Below are positions 7,803 through 16,271 of a DNA stretch of 34,777 bases, in pieces. The DNA is from Candidatus Kuenenia stuttgartensis. GTDB taxonomy: Bacteria; Planctomycetota; Phycisphaerae; Phycisphaerales; SM1A02. The DNA lies in contig CAMDMA010000037.1 in assembly GCA_945902075.1 (NCBI GenBank), positions 1 through 34,777 of the forward strand, written 5' to 3'. The translations under genes and the position numbers were made by a program. Position 1 is the first letter of the stretch. Each line of letters begins with the position of its first letter. The notes below the pieces were generated by a model. That model saw only the letters and a list, made by a program, of their open reading frames with translations, was not told the origin of the DNA and ran no database searches.

Positions 7803-9938
7803 ATGCGCCCATTCGAACGCCTCGCGCTTGTTGCAGCCTTTCTTCTTGCAGTTCTTCTTTTTGCCGTGATCGGCGGTAACCGCTCATCTGCCAGTCAAGA
7901 AGCAGTGCGGTCGAATCCGCTGCCCGTTCCTCCGGTGGCACCCCCGCCGTTGCCCGAGTCAGTTGAGATCACAACGATCGTCGCCGATCGTTCAAACGTG
8001 ACATTTGCGTTTCGCCCTGAGCGCGCCGAGGCGAAGGTGTTTCTTGCTGGCGAATTCAACGGTTGGAACCCGGTCGCGACGCCGATGGAACGAATGGGCG
8101 ACGGGTTCGTGCGCGCGACGGTCGCACTGGCCGATGGGCGTTACAGCTACAAGTTTGTCGTGGACGGAAAGTGGATCGCGGATCCGAAAAATGTGACGCA
8201 GGAATCCGATGGTCACGATGGGTTCAACTCGGTGCTCGTGGTGGGAGATGTGGGCAGCGAAGTCCCGATGGATCAGCGCGTGGTCGATGGATTTCAGACG
8301 CCGCTGTGGGCGCGTGATGCGATCTGGTACCAGATCATGCTCGATCGATTCGCAAATGGTGAACCGTTGAATGACCCGCCGCACACGCGCGCGTGGACGA
8401 GCGACTGGCGTACAACCAGCCCTAGAGAAACAGCTGGTGGGCAGACCTTTTGGGAATGGGCGGTGTTCAACCGCCACTACGGAGGCGATCTTGAGGGCTT
8501 GCGACAGCGCATTCCCTACTTAAAGTCGCTTGGTGTGAACGCGATTTACCTCAATCCCGTCTTTGAGGCGCCGAGCCATCACAAGTATGACGCGACGAAC
8601 TTCGTGCACATTGATGACAACTTTGGATCCATCGGTGACGCTGAGATGTCTGCGGCAAACGAGGACTTACTCGACGCGACCACTTGGGGTTTCAACGAGA
8701 GCGACCGATTATTTCTCGCAGTAATTCGTGACTTGAAGGCCGCGGGATTTCGCATCATTGTTGATGGGGTCTTTAATCATGTCGGTGAGACCCATGTTGC
8801 ATTCGCCGATGTCCGAACGCGCGGAGCGAGTTCACCCTATGCGGGGTGGTTTGAGATTGATTCCTTTGAGCCTTTCGCATATCGCGGATGGGCGGGATTT
8901 GGCCAATTACCGGCGTTTCGGAAGAGTTCTGAAGGTCTCGCGAGCGAAACACTGACCGAGCACATCATGGCCGTCACGCGACGGTGGATGGATCCTAACG
9001 GTGATGGTGATCCGACGGATGGCGTTGATGGATGGCGACTTGATGTTCCCAATGAAGTGCCGATGGGCTTTTGGCGCGCGTGGCGAAAAACAGTCAAGGA
9101 AATCAATCCCGACGCTTACATCGTCGGTGAGATCTGGAAGCGCGCGGATATGTGGCTCGACGGAGCATCGTTCGATGCGGTGATGAACTATCAGTTTGCT
9201 CAGGCGGTCGTCGCATGGGCGTCAGGCGAAATTCATGCGGGTGAGCTCGACAAGCGGCTCGCAATCCTGCGCCTCGCCTATCCCGAGCAAGCGTCGTTTG
9301 TGATGCAAAATCTTCTCGCAGGTCACGACACGGATCGACTTGTGTCCATGATTGCCAATCCGGGGCGTGGCTATGACCGGGCAAACAGTGAGAAGCCTGG
9401 CTCGGCGTATCTCGGCACGAAGCCGTCCGATGCGGCGTATCAGCGAGCGCGACTCGCAGTGTTGGTGCAGATGACCTACCTCGGCGCGCCGATGATTTGG
9501 TACGGCGACGAGGCGGGAATGTGGGGAAGCGACGACCCGTTTTGTCGGAAGCCGATGATTTGGGCCGATTTGCAGGCAAATGATGATCCCACGGAGCGCA
9601 TCGACGAAACGCATCTTGCGGCCTATCGAGCGCTGATTGCTTTACGGCGCGATTCACCTGCGCTTCGTCAGGGTGGTTTCCGAACTCTCCTCGCAGACGA
9701 AGTTCGCAATCTCTGGATCTTCGTGCGCGAACTCGGTGACGAGCGCGTCATTGTTGCCATCAACGCAGGGACATCGGTACAGCCGGTGGACCTCCCGCGC
9801 GAAGTGTGGGAAGGTTGGAGTTGGAGCGAAAAATTTTCAAGCGCAGATCCGAATCGAGGCGGGCCGAGTTCGCCAGAATCGGCGTCCATCCCAGCTCTTG
9901 GCGGTGTGGTGTTTGTTGGTGTGCGGGCAGCGCGGTAA
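7803..9938 (+). CDS. Exported GH13 alpha-amylase-family glycosidase with N-terminal CBM48-like domain
   Basis: This 711-residue enzyme acts on alpha-1,4-glucans. Residues 8-24 form a signal peptide or membrane anchor, followed by a Pro-rich linker. Residues about 65-150 are a CBM48/E-set domain (AKVFLAGEFNGWNP, YSYKFVVDGKWIADP). The GH13 barrel shows LNPVFEAPSHHKYD (250-263), DGVFNH (321-326), GWRLDVPNE with the nucleophile D414, GEIW with the acid/base E443, and GHDTDR with D509. A Ca-loop-like DPNGDGDPTDG precedes the nucleophile. This pattern fits the cyclomaltodextrinase/neopullulanase branch. The signal sequence places it outside the cytoplasm, where it would make oligosaccharides for the divergent ABC transporter. 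MalQ follows 21 bp downstream. Exact product range cannot be told from sequence. Confidence 0.93.
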   Translation: MRPFERLALVAAFLLAVLLFAVIGGNRSSASQEAVRSNPLPVPPVAPPPLPESVEITTIVADRSNVTFAFRPERAEAKVFLAGEFNGWNPVATPMERMGDGFVRATVALADGRYSYKFVVDGKWIADPKNVTQESDGHDGFNSVLVVGDVGSEVPMDQRVVDGFQTPLWARDAIWYQIMLDRFANGEPLNDPPHTRAWTSDWRTTSPRETAGGQTFWEWAVFNRHYGGDLEGLRQRIPYLKSLGVNAIYLNPVFEAPSHHKYDATNFVHIDDNFGSIGDAEMSAANEDLLDATTWGFNESDRLFLAVIRDLKAAGFRIIVDGVFNHVGETHVAFADVRTRGASSPYAGWFEIDSFEPFAYRGWAGFGQLPAFRKSSEGLASETLTEHIMAVTRRWMDPNGDGDPTDGVDGWRLDVPNEVPMGFWRAWRKTVKEINPDAYIVGEIWKRADMWLDGASFDAVMNYQFAQAVVAWASGEIHAGELDKRLAILRLAYPEQASFVMQNLLAGHDTDRLVSMIANPGRGYDRANSEKPGSAYLGTKPSDAAYQRARLAVLVQMTYLGAPMIWYGDEAGMWGSDDPFCRKPMIWADLQANDDPTERIDETHLAAYRALIALRRDSPALRQGGFRTLLADEVRNLWIFVRELGDERVIVAINAGTSVQPVDLPREVWEGWSWSEKFSSADPNRGGPSSPESASIPALGGVVFVGVRAAR

Positions 9939-9959
9939 AAACCGGATATTCATACGCGC

Positions 9960-11384
9960 ATGAAGTTGCTTGAAACCCACGCACTCCTTCGCACCCGTCG
10001 TGCCGGTGTTTTGTTGCACATCACCAGTCTTCCTTCGCCCTTTGGTGCAGGCGATGTCGGATCCGCCGCGCGAACGTTTGCTGACTGGCTTGCGAGCGCG
10101 GGCTTCACAGTGTGGCAAATGCTCCCGATTGGGCCGGTGGGATATGGCGACAGTCCTTATTCATCGCCTTCGAGTTTCGCGATCGAGCCAACACTTCTCG
10201 CGCTCGAACCGTTGGTCGAAGCGGCACTCCTGACGAAAGCCGACCTGAAGCTTCCGGTACGCGATGCGGCTCGTCTTGCCCAAGGCAATTGTGATTTCGT
10301 AGCGAATCGCGTGTTTCGCATGGCCAGATATGCGAAGGCGGCAGCCACCTTCGAAACGACGAATGGTGCGAAATCCCGCGAATATAAGCGTTTTCTTGAG
10401 CGCGCGACCTGGCTTCCTGCATGGCTCAGTTTCATCGCTGGAAACGACACGGCCGCGCGTTCGATGCACGAGTTCATCCAATTCAAGCTCGATGCCCAGT
10501 GGCTGGAACTTCGCGCATATTGCGCAAAACTTGGGATCTCGCTCGTTGGCGATGTTCCAATTTTCGTAACCGCTGATAGCGCGGATGTGCGCGCCAACCC
10601 TGAATTGTTTCGGCTCAAAAAGGACGGTACGCCCGAGGTACTCACAGGTGTTCCGCCTGACGGATTTAGCGCCGATGGTCAACTCTGGGGGCACCCTCAC
10701 TACGCGTGGGATGCGCACCTCCGCGAGAAGTTCGCGTGGTGGATTTCACGAATCGCGTGCGCGGCCGAACGCTTCGACCTCATTCGCATCGACCACTTCA
10801 TCGGCTTTCACAATGCGTACGAAGTTGCTGCGGGAGCGAAGAACGCCCGGAAGGGGGAGTGGCGCAAAGCACCCGGTCGTGAACTGCTGACCGCGATGTC
10901 GAAGCGTTTCAGTACCCTTCCGCTTATCGCCGAGGATCTTGGTGCATTGACCCCCGAGGTGGAGGCATTGCGCGATGACTTCGGTCTCGCAGGTATGCGG
11001 ATTGTTCAGAACGCATTTTGGAGCGGGAAGTCAGGCGATATGCCGCACAACCATCCGTTTCGATCGGTGGTGTACTCCGGGACGCACGACAATGAAACAA
11101 CCGCGCAGTGGTGGCGCAGTCGTGAGGCGGCGCAGAAGGCACGCTTCCGAGCCTACGCGGGTCATGAGGCCGTCCATGAAGCCATGATGCGCGTGGTGTT
11201 GGCCTCGCCAGCGGCTCTCGCTGTCCTGCCAATGCAGGACATTTTGGGGCTCGGCCGAGAGGCGCGGATGAACTTACCTGGTACTGCCCTCGGAAACTGG
11301 AAGTGGCGCATGGAGCCGGGCGCAGCGGGTAAGTCGCTGGCAGCACGACTTCGAGCGAGTGTGGAAGCAACTGGTCGCGGCTGA
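9960..11384 (+). CDS. malQ: 4-alpha-glucanotransferase (amylomaltase)
   Basis: This 474-residue GH77 enzyme transfers alpha-1,4-glucan segments between malto-oligosaccharides in the cytoplasm. The start RRAGVLLHITSLPSPFG matches the family N-terminus. Key segments are GDVPIFVTADSADV (197-210), VPPDGFSADGQLWGHPHY (231-248), RIDHF with the nucleophile D278, AEDLG with the acid/base E325 and THDNET with D377. No signal peptide is present. It lies 21 bp after the exported amylase and 56 bp before the phosphorylase start, so the three genes probably form an operon. A weak GATATT box sits 9 nt before the ATG, but I do not count it as a promoter. Catalytic residues are complete and the length is near normal, so the function is well supported. 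Confidence 0.96.
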   Translation: MKLLETHALLRTRRAGVLLHITSLPSPFGAGDVGSAARTFADWLASAGFTVWQMLPIGPVGYGDSPYSSPSSFAIEPTLLALEPLVEAALLTKADLKLPVRDAARLAQGNCDFVANRVFRMARYAKAAATFETTNGAKSREYKRFLERATWLPAWLSFIAGNDTAARSMHEFIQFKLDAQWLELRAYCAKLGISLVGDVPIFVTADSADVRANPELFRLKKDGTPEVLTGVPPDGFSADGQLWGHPHYAWDAHLREKFAWWISRIACAAERFDLIRIDHFIGFHNAYEVAAGAKNARKGEWRKAPGRELLTAMSKRFSTLPLIAEDLGALTPEVEALRDDFGLAGMRIVQNAFWSGKSGDMPHNHPFRSVVYSGTHDNETTAQWWRSREAAQKARFRAYAGHEAVHEAMMRVVLASPAALAVLPMQDILGLGREARMNLPGTALGNWKWRMEPGAAGKSLAARLRASVEATGRG

Positions 11385-11427
11385 GCGACATCGCACACAC
11401 TGCACGCACAAGAGGTGTGCCGTCGAC

Positions 11428-11433
11428 TATCTT
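11428..11433 (+). promoter_or_regulatory. Probable -10 box TATCTT before the glucan phosphorylase gene
   Basis: TATCTT ends 7 nt before ATG 11441. It would give the phosphorylase its own leaderless transcript in addition to read-through from malQ, and it supports ATG 11441 over the upstream in-frame GTG 11417. Confidence 0.42.
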
Positions 11434-11440
11434 CACGCGA

Positions 11441-13750
11441 ATGGCTGCGAAAAAGTCTACCGCCTCTGTTCACGTCACCAAGTCGATCAAGAAGTCGACG
11501 AAACGGCCGTCGATGAAACTCGTCGGAAACTCCGAGGTCAAGTCGGCTCGGGCGTTGGGTAAGCGTGTCGATCTTGCGCCTCCGAGTCTGCGACGGACCG
11601 TGGTGCCTGCACCCATCGCGCCCGATGAAGCACGCGCACAGTTACGCACACTCGCGATGAACCTCTGGTGGTCGTGGAACGAGATCGCCCAGCGTCCCTT
11701 CGCGGCACTCGATCCGGTGCTGTGGAACGCAACGAAGCACTCCCCGCTCGCAGTGCTCACGCAAGCCGGGCCGGCAGCGCTCGCGGCGGCGTGCGAAGAA
11801 CGAGGATTCCGCATTGCGCTTGCGGACGCGCGCGCAGCGTTCGCCGATGCGATGGCTGCAAAGACGTGGTGGGACTCGTCGTACGCAGCCGAGCATCCGA
11901 GCGCGGCAATCGCATACTTCTGTTCGGAGTACGCGATTCACGAGAGTGTGCAGCAATACTCCGGTGGACTCGGCGTGCTCGCGGGCGATCACTTAAAGAG
12001 TGCAAGCGATCTCGGCGTGCCGCTGGTTGCGGTCGGGCTCTACTACCGACACGGTTACTACATTCAACAGTTCGCTGATGACGGCTCAACAAAGGTGCTG
12101 TATCCGGTGTATGACCGCGCGACGATGCCGGTGTACGACACGGGTATCGCGATTGAATGTCCGATTAGCGCGACAATTGTTCGCGCACGCGTGCTCCGGA
12201 TGGATGTTGGTCGGACGAAGGTCTTCCTTCTTGACGCCGATCTGCCGGAGAATCGTGCGGAAGACCGATTGCTCACCGAGGGGCTCTACAAGGGCGAGCC
12301 GGAATTGCGCATGAGGCAACAGGTGTTGCTTGGAGTCGGTGGAATGCTTGCGCTCCGCGCGCTTGGCATTGCTCCGTCGCGCATCCACCTGAACGAGGGC
12401 CATGCTGCCTTTGCAGCGGTCGAGCTCCTTGCGGAGTTTCGCGCGGCAGGTGCTTCACACGCAGACGCGATCCGTCGCGTGCGCGCGTGTACGGTTTTCA
12501 CCACGCACACGCCGGTCGCAGCGGGCCATGATCGTTACGGCGTCGAGATGGTGGTCGCCGCGCTCGCGCGCACACTTGCTCGTGGAGGCATCGGTTGCGC
12601 CGACATTGAGGCACTCGGCCGCGAGAATCCGTTGGACGCACAGGAGCCGGTCTGCATGACCATACTTTGTCTCAGGCTCGCCGAGCGCGTGAATGGCGTT
12701 GCCAAACTGCACGGTGAAGTTTCGCGCGCCATGTGGCGTGGCGTCTATGGAAAGACGAAGTCCAAAGATGTGCCGATTGGCCATGTGACGAATGGAGTGC
12801 ACGTTCCCACGTGGCTCGACCCTCGCGCGGCGCACTTCTGGAGGACTTCATGTGGATTCGATCCATGCGCATCAACGAGCCGTAATCGCGGATGGAAGCG
12901 GGCGAGCGAAGCGGATCCCGCGAAGTTCTGGGAGTTGCGCGCGACATTGCGTGGATCGCTCGTGCGCTTCGTTCGTGATCGGCTTTCGCGCGCGGCGCAG
13001 CGTCGTGGCGAGAGTCCACTAGCGCTCGATGAATACGCAAACATCCTCAATCCTGCGGCCCTCACCATCGGTTTCGCCCGCCGCTTCGCGACATACAAGC
13101 GTGCGCCTCTCGTGTTCACCGATGTGGAGCGGCTCGCGGCGATCATTGGTGATGTGAATCGCCCGGTGCAGTTTGTCTTTGCGGGCAAGGCCCATCCGCG
13201 TGACCTCGGCGGTCAGGCATACGCGAAGAAAATCTTTGAGATGACCCGTCATCCAGCCCTCCGCGGCAAGATCGTCCTCCTCGAGGAATATGACATGGAG
13301 GTTGGTCGGGCGCTGGTTTCCGGTTGCGATGTGTGGCTCAACAACCCGATTCGCCCGCACGAGGCGAGCGGTACCAGCGGCATGAAGGCGCCGCTTCATG
13401 GTGGGATGAACTGTTCGATCCTCGATGGTTGGTGGCCGGAGGGTTTCATCGCGGCCAATGGTGCAAAAAGGGGAGCCGAGGGATTGAACGGCTGGGCGAT
13501 TGGCACTGCGGATGACGGTGGGTTCCGCGAAACAGACGCGCACGGCGCAGCCGAGGCTCGGGATGTCGCGGATGCGCACGCGCTTTACGCGATCCTCGAG
13601 AAAAAGATGGTGCCTGAGTATTACGATCGAGGACGCGATGGACTTCCACGCAAGTGGATCAAGCGCGCACTTGCGAGTGCGGCCACGATTCCTGATTTCT
13701 TCTCGACACACCGCATGGTGAGCGAGTACGCCACACGGTGTTACGTGTGA
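11441..13750 (+). CDS. glgP: Alpha-glucan phosphorylase (GT35, DUF3417 type)
   Basis: This 769-residue enzyme releases glucose-1-phosphate from alpha-1,4-glucans using phosphate and pyridoxal phosphate. It belongs to the bacterial subgroup with an N-terminal DUF3417 region (LAMNLWWSWN at 71-80). Conserved pieces are GLGVLAGDHLKSASDLG (176-192), HLNEGHAAF (316-324), FTTHTPVAAGHDR (353-365), GFARRFATYKR (544-554), and EASGTSGMKAPLHG (641-654) with the PLP lysine K649. The first 45 or so residues are an unusual Lys/Ser/Thr-rich basic tail (AAKKSTASVHVTKSIKKSTKR) before the family domain begins near residue 60. GTG 11417 would add eight residues; ATG 11441 is preferred because of a -10-like box 7 nt upstream. 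A bidirectional terminator lies 33 bp after the stop. Confidence 0.94.
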   Translation: MAAKKSTASVHVTKSIKKSTKRPSMKLVGNSEVKSARALGKRVDLAPPSLRRTVVPAPIAPDEARAQLRTLAMNLWWSWNEIAQRPFAALDPVLWNATKHSPLAVLTQAGPAALAAACEERGFRIALADARAAFADAMAAKTWWDSSYAAEHPSAAIAYFCSEYAIHESVQQYSGGLGVLAGDHLKSASDLGVPLVAVGLYYRHGYYIQQFADDGSTKVLYPVYDRATMPVYDTGIAIECPISATIVRARVLRMDVGRTKVFLLDADLPENRAEDRLLTEGLYKGEPELRMRQQVLLGVGGMLALRALGIAPSRIHLNEGHAAFAAVELLAEFRAAGASHADAIRRVRACTVFTTHTPVAAGHDRYGVEMVVAALARTLARGGIGCADIEALGRENPLDAQEPVCMTILCLRLAERVNGVAKLHGEVSRAMWRGVYGKTKSKDVPIGHVTNGVHVPTWLDPRAAHFWRTSCGFDPCASTSRNRGWKRASEADPAKFWELRATLRGSLVRFVRDRLSRAAQRRGESPLALDEYANILNPAALTIGFARRFATYKRAPLVFTDVERLAAIIGDVNRPVQFVFAGKAHPRDLGGQAYAKKIFEMTRHPALRGKIVLLEEYDMEVGRALVSGCDVWLNNPIRPHEASGTSGMKAPLHGGMNCSILDGWWPEGFIAANGAKRGAEGLNGWAIGTADDGGFRETDAHGAAEARDVADAHALYAILEKKMVPEYYDRGRDGLPRKWIKRALASAATIPDFFSTHRMVSEYATRCYV

Positions 13751-13783
13751 CCGGCTCGAATGTCCGTTGAGCCCAAAAGAAAA

Positions 13784-13810
13784 CGGGCCATGAACTCAGT
13801 TCATGGCCCG
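13784..13810. terminator. Bidirectional intrinsic terminator between glgP and the SYLF gene
   Basis: A perfect 12-bp inverted repeat (CGGGCCATGAAC, loop TCA, then its complement) lies between convergent genes. On the plus strand it is followed by CGTACTTTTT, and on the minus strand by TTTTCTTTT, so it can stop transcription from both sides. Confidence 0.9.
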
Positions 13811-13834
13811 CGTACTTTTTGCGTGTGATCGCTT

Positions 13835-14470
13835 TTAGTTCATCGCTTTCCACAGGATTTCAGCGCCCGGAGGAGCCTTGACCTTGCCGCTTGCGATCTC
13901 AGTCGCGGTGACGTCTGGCCCATACATTTCACGGTTGACCTTGTCCGCTGTCGAGAAGTACACGCCACCGACCAGGAGACCGCCGAAGAGCCCCTCGGTC
14001 CGAATGTAGTAGTAGGTGGACGGTACTGGCCCGCCAGCATTCTTCGGATCGGTCTTTGCCGGACCAGCCACCGCTGAAACTTCCGCGATCCCGTACATGC
14101 CATCTTCAAGGAAGTTGGCAACCTCTTCATCGGTGTTCATCACAATCACAATGTCTCGCGATTGAGCGCCCGCCTGAAGGCCGAGCGTCGCTCCTGCCGT
14201 GTTGATAGCAACTGGCGCGGACCAATCTCGGTTGATGCGCTTCATGAAGATGCCGTCGCCGCCTGAGCCACCGATGACGAGCGCAGCGCTGCCCTCGCGG
14301 AGCACTGCGACGCCCTTCGCATTTTCAAAGACAGCAGAGGGAATCGCATGCTCGCTCGCTTGGAATCCGCGAACGACAGCAAGTGACTGACCCATGCGGG
14401 TGCTCACCGAATTGGAGCACGCTGCGAGGGCGAGAAGGGGAATGACGACAAATAAACGAATGAACTGCAT
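13835..14470 (-). CDS. SYLF (Ysc84-like) domain lipoprotein
   Basis: This 211-residue protein has a lipoprotein signal ending LALAAC, with the lipid-anchored Cys at residue 18, followed by a SYLF/Ysc84 domain. Typical stretches are NAKGVAVLREGSAALVIGGSGGDG and TLGLQAGAQSRDIVIVMN. SYLF domains bind lipids in eukaryotes; the role in bacterial envelopes is not established. The reading frame extends 47 codons upstream, but ATG 14470 is chosen because it begins the signal peptide and has a strong GGAGG site 6 nt upstream. It lies 49 bp after the mscL stop on the same strand, so the two are probably co-transcribed, suggesting an envelope-stress role, which is inference. The gene ends at a strong shared terminator. 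Confidence 0.88.
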   Translation of the reverse strand: MQFIRLFVVIPLLALAACSNSVSTRMGQSLAVVRGFQASEHAIPSAVFENAKGVAVLREGSAALVIGGSGGDGIFMKRINRDWSAPVAINTAGATLGLQAGAQSRDIVIVMNTDEEVANFLEDGMYGIAEVSAVAGPAKTDPKNAGGPVPSTYYYIRTEGLFGGLLVGGVYFSTADKVNREMYGPDVTATEIASGKVKAPPGAEILWKAMN

Positions 14471-14476
14471 CGCATG

Positions 14477-14481
14477 CCTCC
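14477..14481 (-). promoter_or_regulatory. Shine-Dalgarno GGAGG deciding the SYLF gene start
   Basis: GGAGG on the minus strand sits 6 nt before ATG 14470. It fixes the start at the lipoprotein signal rather than at the longer upstream reading frame. Confidence 0.8.
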
Positions 14482-14519
14482 ATGCATGGTTGGTCGAGCT
14501 ACCGAAGCAAGAAGCCGCG

Positions 14520-14942
14520 TCAGTCCACGAGCTTCTTAAGATTGTCGATTTTGTCGGCAGCCTTCTTGAGATCTGCGGCTGACTGAATGCTGTCGACTGC
14601 GTTGCGAACATCGCTGATGCGCAGTGCGATGATCTTGTTCATCAACTTCACCACGACAAACGCGGCGAAGACAATGATCGCGAACTCAATAAGATTATTG
14701 ACGAACTTGCCGTACATGATTGCCGGACCGGTTTCGACGCCGTCCTTCATCACGCTCTTGAGTACAAACTTCAGCTGGGTGAAATCAACGCCGCCAATGA
14801 GTACACCGATAGGAGGCATGAGGAGATCGGAGACGATGCTGTTCACGATCTTCGTAAACGCACCACCCACGAGGATTCCGACAGCCATGTCGACAGCGTT
14901 GCCCTTGAGTGCAAATTGTTTGAGTTCTTCGATGAAGGCCAT
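14520..14942 (-). CDS. mscL: Large-conductance mechanosensitive channel
   Basis: This 140-residue protein is a complete MscL, which opens under membrane tension to release solutes during osmotic down-shock. It shows the family N-terminus FIEELKQFALKGNAVDMAVGI, the first pore helix ILVGGAFTKIVNSIVSDLLMPPIG, a periplasmic loop, the second helix FAIIVFAAFVVVKLMNKI, and a C-terminal helical bundle region. Ten further codons are open upstream, but ATG 14942 matches the family start and has an AAGGGAG ribosome site close upstream. The SYLF lipoprotein gene follows 49 bp downstream. The barrel protein gene on the same strand ends 44 bp upstream, so a longer transcript from 16652 onward is possible. 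Confidence 0.97.
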   Translation of the reverse strand: MAFIEELKQFALKGNAVDMAVGILVGGAFTKIVNSIVSDLLMPPIGVLIGGVDFTQLKFVLKSVMKDGVETGPAIMYGKFVNNLIEFAIIVFAAFVVVKLMNKIIALRISDVRNAVDSIQSAADLKKAADKIDNLKKLVD

Positions 14943-14986
14943 GAGTACTCCCTTTGGTCGCAAGATAGCCATTTCGCGGGCTGCTG

Positions 14987-15811
14987 TCAGAAGAGCAGAC
15001 GGAGCCCGACGACAAGTGCAAGTCGGAGCGCGGGTCGATCCTGCGAGTCCTCGATGACCGGAACTTGCAGCCCCAGCTCGATCGCATAGTTCGGCGCTTC
15101 GAGTAAGAGCCCTGGCGAAAGCAGCACCTCTGACTGTCCTGCGATCGTGAGAATTGCATTGACCTCACAGGTCGCATACCACGCCGCAACGCGTTCCTCG
15201 CCATAGGACGTGGGCAGCAAGCGAAAGGCATAGCCAAGATCAAGGTTTACAAAGTCCTCACCCTCGTCGGTGGCGAAAATCGGCAGAAAGAGCCCATCTC
15301 CAGTGACGAAGGTGTAGCGCGCGGCGGCGTCAATCCCATGACGGCCGAAGATCGCGGTGACCACGCCGCCAGCGCACGGATCGACAGAATTGCCGCCAAA
15401 ATCAGCGGTTCCTGTCGGCAACTCCGCTCCCACAAAGACCGCCGCTCGCACGGTGTCCACCGCGTTGAGATCCTCGCGAAGAACACGCAACTCAAGAATC
15501 GTCTCGAGATCTCCAAGTCCAAACTCGCCGTCCGCGGGACGGGGAGCATCAAAAAAGCCCTGGTAAAACGGGAGATCGAGTGAGACTGAGAGGTCACGGG
15601 CAAGCCCGTACTCAAGGCGAAGATCCTGCTCAAGAAGCGACTGACCGTCTTCGTAGAAATAGGCGCGGGTCTGAACGCGAGGAATGAGCACCAACGGTGA
15701 CGGCGCAGTCGCGGCGGGCATGTTGATCATTTCCTGCGCGAACGCGGGCGAACTGAGCGGTATGGGTAGGGACGCGGTGATTGTGGCGATCGCCGTGCGG
15801 ACAGATGTCAC
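14987..15811 (-). CDS. Probable outer-membrane beta-barrel protein
   Basis: This 274-residue protein has a signal peptide ending near SSPAFA (residue 25) and then alternating polar/hydrophobic strands with many Gly and aromatic residues, such as LRLEYGLARDLSVSLDLPFYQG. The last residue is Phe after a GLRLLF strand, the classic outer-membrane barrel ending. It resembles the transporter-like barrels often annotated as phenol MetA-pathway proteins, a name that says little about function. The GTG start at 15811 overlaps the stop of the HMA gene as GTGA, so translation is probably coupled. With the upstream HMA and Cys-rich proteins it suggests an envelope metal-handling operon, which is inference. 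The barrel call is fairly sure; the substrate is unknown. Confidence 0.72.
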   Translation of the reverse strand: MTSVRTAIATITASLPIPLSSPAFAQEMINMPAATAPSPLVLIPRVQTRAYFYEDGQSLLEQDLRLEYGLARDLSVSLDLPFYQGFFDAPRPADGEFGLGDLETILELRVLREDLNAVDTVRAAVFVGAELPTGTADFGGNSVDPCAGGVVTAIFGRHGIDAAARYTFVTGDGLFLPIFATDEGEDFVNLDLGYAFRLLPTSYGEERVAAWYATCEVNAILTIAGQSEVLLSPGLLLEAPNYAIELGLQVPVIEDSQDRPALRLALVVGLRLLF

Positions 15812-16191
15812 TTCGGATCTCCCGAGCGGATCTCAATCAGAGAAAATCCCGCGTCGGCGATTGCGCTGGCAAGTTGCGGCTTGGTGGGTTCAGTGCCGCT
15901 CGCCGTGGTGACCGTGATCGTCACAAAGCCGTGCTTCATATCGATCATCGGTTTCGAAACGCCGCGAATACGCGCCAATTGGAGCTCGACATTTGAGATG
16001 CACTTTGGGCAACTCATGCCATGGACGACGAGGGTGTAATTGCCTGTTTCAAGTGTGTCGGGGCCGCGCACAGATTCGGTGGATGCCGTCGTTACGGGCG
16101 TCGTGCGGCACGACGGTTGAGCAAGGGTGATAGCGAGTACGGAGAAGCCGCAGGCGAGCAGCGTCGCGTGGCGTAGAGAGTGTTTTGGCAT
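15808..16191 (-). CDS. Secreted heavy-metal-associated (HMA) domain protein, MerP-like
   Basis: This 127-residue protein has an N-terminal export segment (residues 8-28) and a C-terminal HMA fold with the metal-binding motif GMSCPKC at 58-64, giving C61 and C64. HMA domains bind soft metals such as Cu(I), Zn(II) or Hg(II). Because it is exported, it resembles periplasmic MerP rather than cytoplasmic CopZ. The cysteine at 28 follows QPS, which is not a good lipobox, so anchoring is uncertain. ATG 16191 is chosen over an upstream in-frame ATG because a GAGGAA ribosome site precedes it. It is second in a three-gene operon, 80 bp after the Cys-rich gene, and overlaps the barrel gene by four bases. 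Metal and partner are unknown. Confidence 0.85.
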   Translation of the reverse strand: MPKHSLRHATLLACGFSVLAITLAQPSCRTTPVTTASTESVRGPDTLETGNYTLVVHGMSCPKCISNVELQLARIRGVSKPMIDMKHGFVTITVTTASGTEPTKPQLASAIADAGFSLIEIRSGDPK

Positions 16192-16271
16192 GGAGTTCCT
16201 CACGGCGCAGTGCGCGTGTGGCAATCAGGATTAAAATATTGACAAAAATAACGCGTGATTCGCGTGATTCG

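Noticed and set aside
9945-9950. GATATT 9 nt before malQ as a further leaderless promoter
   Set aside because: It lacks the leading TA, and the gene lies 21 bp downstream of the amylase within an operon.
13019-13711. A 230-codon minus-strand open frame inside the glucan phosphorylase gene
   Set aside because: It lies opposite the catalytic PLP region of the phosphorylase and shows no domain.
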